From Crotophaga sulcirostris (Eukaryota > Chordata > Aves > Cuculiformes > Crotophagidae), in contig VYZB01000211.1 of NCBI GenBank assembly GCA_013397455.1, positions 779,757 to 843,756 of the forward strand: a DNA stretch of 64,000 nt. Direction: 5' to 3'. Below, piece after piece: positions 62,131 to 64,000 of this stretch; positions within the stretch are counted from its first letter, which is position 1, and each line of letters opens with the position of its first letter. The position numbers and the translations under genes are program-made. A model generated the notes under the pieces. The model did no database searches and was not told the DNA's origin. It worked only from the letters and a program-made list of their open reading frames with translations.

Positions 62131-63168
62131 AAAAGCCTAGACTTTTTTTTGAAAAGTCAAGGGAAAAGTCAAAGTGGTCGCATGCCCACACGCCATGCAA
62201 CGTGTTTAGGAAGACTAGCATGGATGTAAAGTGTACGCGATTTAATTCAGGTGGGGATTATTCCTTCCAAATACGGAGATTTTGGAGTTGCTTTCTTGTA
62301 GAAGGAGTGAAGGCAAAACTCTTTACTGGTTTCCAAGAGGAGCATAGTGTTTTAAAAACTAATATTACATGGCACAGCATCCGTGCAAGCAAGGAGATGG
62401 ACAGAGGACTGCCAGTATGCCTTCCAGTTGCATGTTCTTTTACCAGTCCTGTACTTGTTTCTAATGTATATGAAAGACTTCAGAGATTTATGTCATTTTT
62501 TATCTTTACTGCACTAAAATAAAAGTAATAGCACAGATCTGGAAGAGAAATATTCCTCCAAAGGAAGAAGAATTGATTCATAAAGCTTGGCAAATTACAT
62601 TCATTGACAAATTAACTCTCTCTGAGAGATCAATATCAAGATTGTGCTGCAACTTGGGCTCCATTCCATGTGTCCCACAAAAGGGTAAAAAACCTGCTAA
62701 ACTATTACTTTTTTTTAAAAAATGAATACCAGTTTTATCATTCAGAGGACCTAGAAGTGGCTAATTGATATTTAGGGCTCTCCTTTTGTATCTCATACTG
62801 AACATGTAAATGTGTGCACACAGGCGTGTGTTTGTGTGTGTGAATAAAGATGTATAAGACTGAATTACTGTTTATTATTTTAATGAGAATAATCTCCATG
62901 ATGCACAAATGTTATTCTACTGAAATGGCAACTGCTGTGCACTAGTTCATTTAACAAATTTCAGTGACCATATTTGTGAAGGCAACGTAGAAAAAAATTA
63001 ACATTTCAAGGAACAAAAAGAAAGATACTTACCAGACTTTATACCAGTCTGCCTCCACTGTTTTTGCAGGGAAACCCCAGGTTTCCAGAAGATGTCACAT
63101 TCTTGTTCATATCAGAGTTTCAGGCTGCTTAACCATTATAAATTACCTAGTATATACATATTTTGTGA
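62131..63168. other. Non-coding stretch
   Basis: It contains the rest of the 179-codon frame described with the neighbouring fragment, which has no family motif, and a TG-rich microsatellite patch at 62815-62842. Nothing else recognised. Confidence 0.55.
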
Positions 63169-63690
63169 CCAACAGGTCAAGGGAGGTGATTGTCCCGTTC
63201 TACTCTGCTCTTGTGAGACCTTATCTGGAGTATTGTGTTCAATTCTGGAGCTCTCAGCACGGGAAGGGCATGTGTTACAGGAAGTCCAGAGGAGGACAGG
63301 CTGAGAGAGTTGGACTTGCTCAGTCTAGAGAAGAAAAGGTTCTGGGGAGACCTTCTAGCAGCCTTCCAGTACTTAACAAGGCCTACAGGAAAGATGGGGT
63401 TGGGATCTTTATCAGGGATTGTGGTGATAGGGCAACACATAATAGTTTTAAGCTGATAGAGGGTAAATTTAGTTAGATATTAGGAAAAATTTTTTTACTG
63501 TGAGGGTGGCGAGGCACTGGCACAGGTTACCCAGAGAAGTTGTAGATGCCCCATCCCTGAAGGTGTTCAAGGCCAGGCTGGAAGAGCCTTTGAGCAATCT
63601 GATCCAGTGAAAGGTGTTCCTGCCTATGGCAGGGGGTTGGAACTGGATGATCTTTAAGGTTCCTTCCAACCCAAACCATCCTATGATTTT
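63169..63690 (+). mobile_element. CR1 LINE, 5'-truncated, with a short internal deletion
   Basis: It runs from CCAACAGGTCAAGGGAGGTG through ORF2's C-terminal region (plus frame 63165-63476 reads SREVIVPFYSALVRPYLEYC) and the 3' UTR (AGGGGGTTGGAACTGGATGA). The last 8-bp unit is degraded (CATCCTATGATTTTTGC). At 63291-63297 GAGGACA joins two blocks normally about 50 bp apart, a microhomology deletion that shifts the frame. Open frames 63092-63304, 63165-63476 and 63235-63456 are pieces of this element in different frames. Confidence 0.95.
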
Positions 63691-64000
63691 TGCATCAATG
63701 CAATTTCTGTGTTCCACTTTGCCAAAATATTCTACCACTGACATCCATTATTAAACAAGCACAATTCCCCAAAGGACCTATTCCCCCAAAGGAAAAAATC
63801 AGTAGTCATCGTTTTAGCAAATGGATAGAAAAAGAAGAGTCATTTGATAGTAGACTTCACATGCTTTGGATGGCTGGTATTTTAAGCCAGTCATAATCTC
63901 AGCCTCACTGGCCTGTTAAAGTGGGATATGGCTGCTTTGCAACACCAAAGCAGTGCAAAATGGATAGAGCACATCAGTGAAAATGGTCCCAGATGTCTTA
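63691..64000. other. Terminal non-coding stretch
   Basis: Unique sequence with a 68-codon frame (63690-63896) that starts at the CR1 edge and shows no motif. Nothing else recognised. Confidence 0.6.

Noticed and set aside
1..64000. CRISPR arrays, operons, insertion sequences, tRNA or rRNA genes
   Set aside because: Looked for on both strands; no regularly spaced repeats, no tRNA-like or rRNA-like sequence, and the repeat content is that of a vertebrate nuclear genome.
1..64000. Endogenous retrovirus (LTRs, gag/pol remnants)
   Set aside because: No paired LTR-like direct repeats or retroviral pol motifs were visible; all reverse transcriptase sequence found is of CR1 LINE type. Diverged solo LTRs could have been missed by eye.

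Overview
The window is AT-rich nuclear DNA from a bird, or a close archosaur relative. The evidence is its interspersed repeats: every transposon I can name is a CR1-type LINE, many ending in the diagnostic 8-bp 3' repeat ATTCTATG (reverse complement on minus copies). I see no mammalian-type SINE or L1, no bacterial gene organisation, and no intact protein-coding gene, tRNA, rRNA or CRISPR array. The open frames are short, overlap on both strands and are the size expected by chance in AT-rich DNA, or they lie inside CR1 copies. It reads as intergenic or deep intronic sequence from a gene-poor region.

Layout. Bases 1-12880 hold no recognisable repeat or gene; they contain a 32-bp alternating purine-pyrimidine tract (3171-3202) and one TAAT-rich block (590-860) that could be a conserved non-coding element. 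An old CR1 lies at 12881-13395. Bases 13396-31613 are again nearly featureless, apart from a short hairpin, a 15-bp tandem duplication, a homeodomain/TALE-like motif cluster (15425-15442) and one exon-shaped open stretch (28819-29006). At 31614-31980 a CR1 tail abuts an internal CR1 ORF2 fragment, followed by an acidic, frameshifted coding-like stretch (32232-32704), the most intriguing non-CR1 sequence in the window. Bases 33145-42064 are mostly unique.

The right third (42-64 kb) is a CR1 cluster. There are plus-strand copies at 42065, 48860, 52562, 57611, 61986 (old) and 63169, and minus-strand copies at 44523, 46994, 50401, 54568 and 59015. All are dead. The copy at 48860-50400 keeps part of the reverse transcriptase but has lost the motif A segment, and its FADD motif reads FADG. 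The copy at 59015-60400 keeps the 5' half (endonuclease) and lacks the 3' half, the reverse of usual 5' truncation. Two copies meet tail to tail at 50400/50401.

Nothing here forms an operon or pathway; the interest lies in repeat history and in a possible gene fossil near 32.5 kb. Family assignments come from reading the sequence against general knowledge of CR1. No alignment or database search was run, and CR1 ends are accurate to roughly 5-20 bp (more for the old copies).
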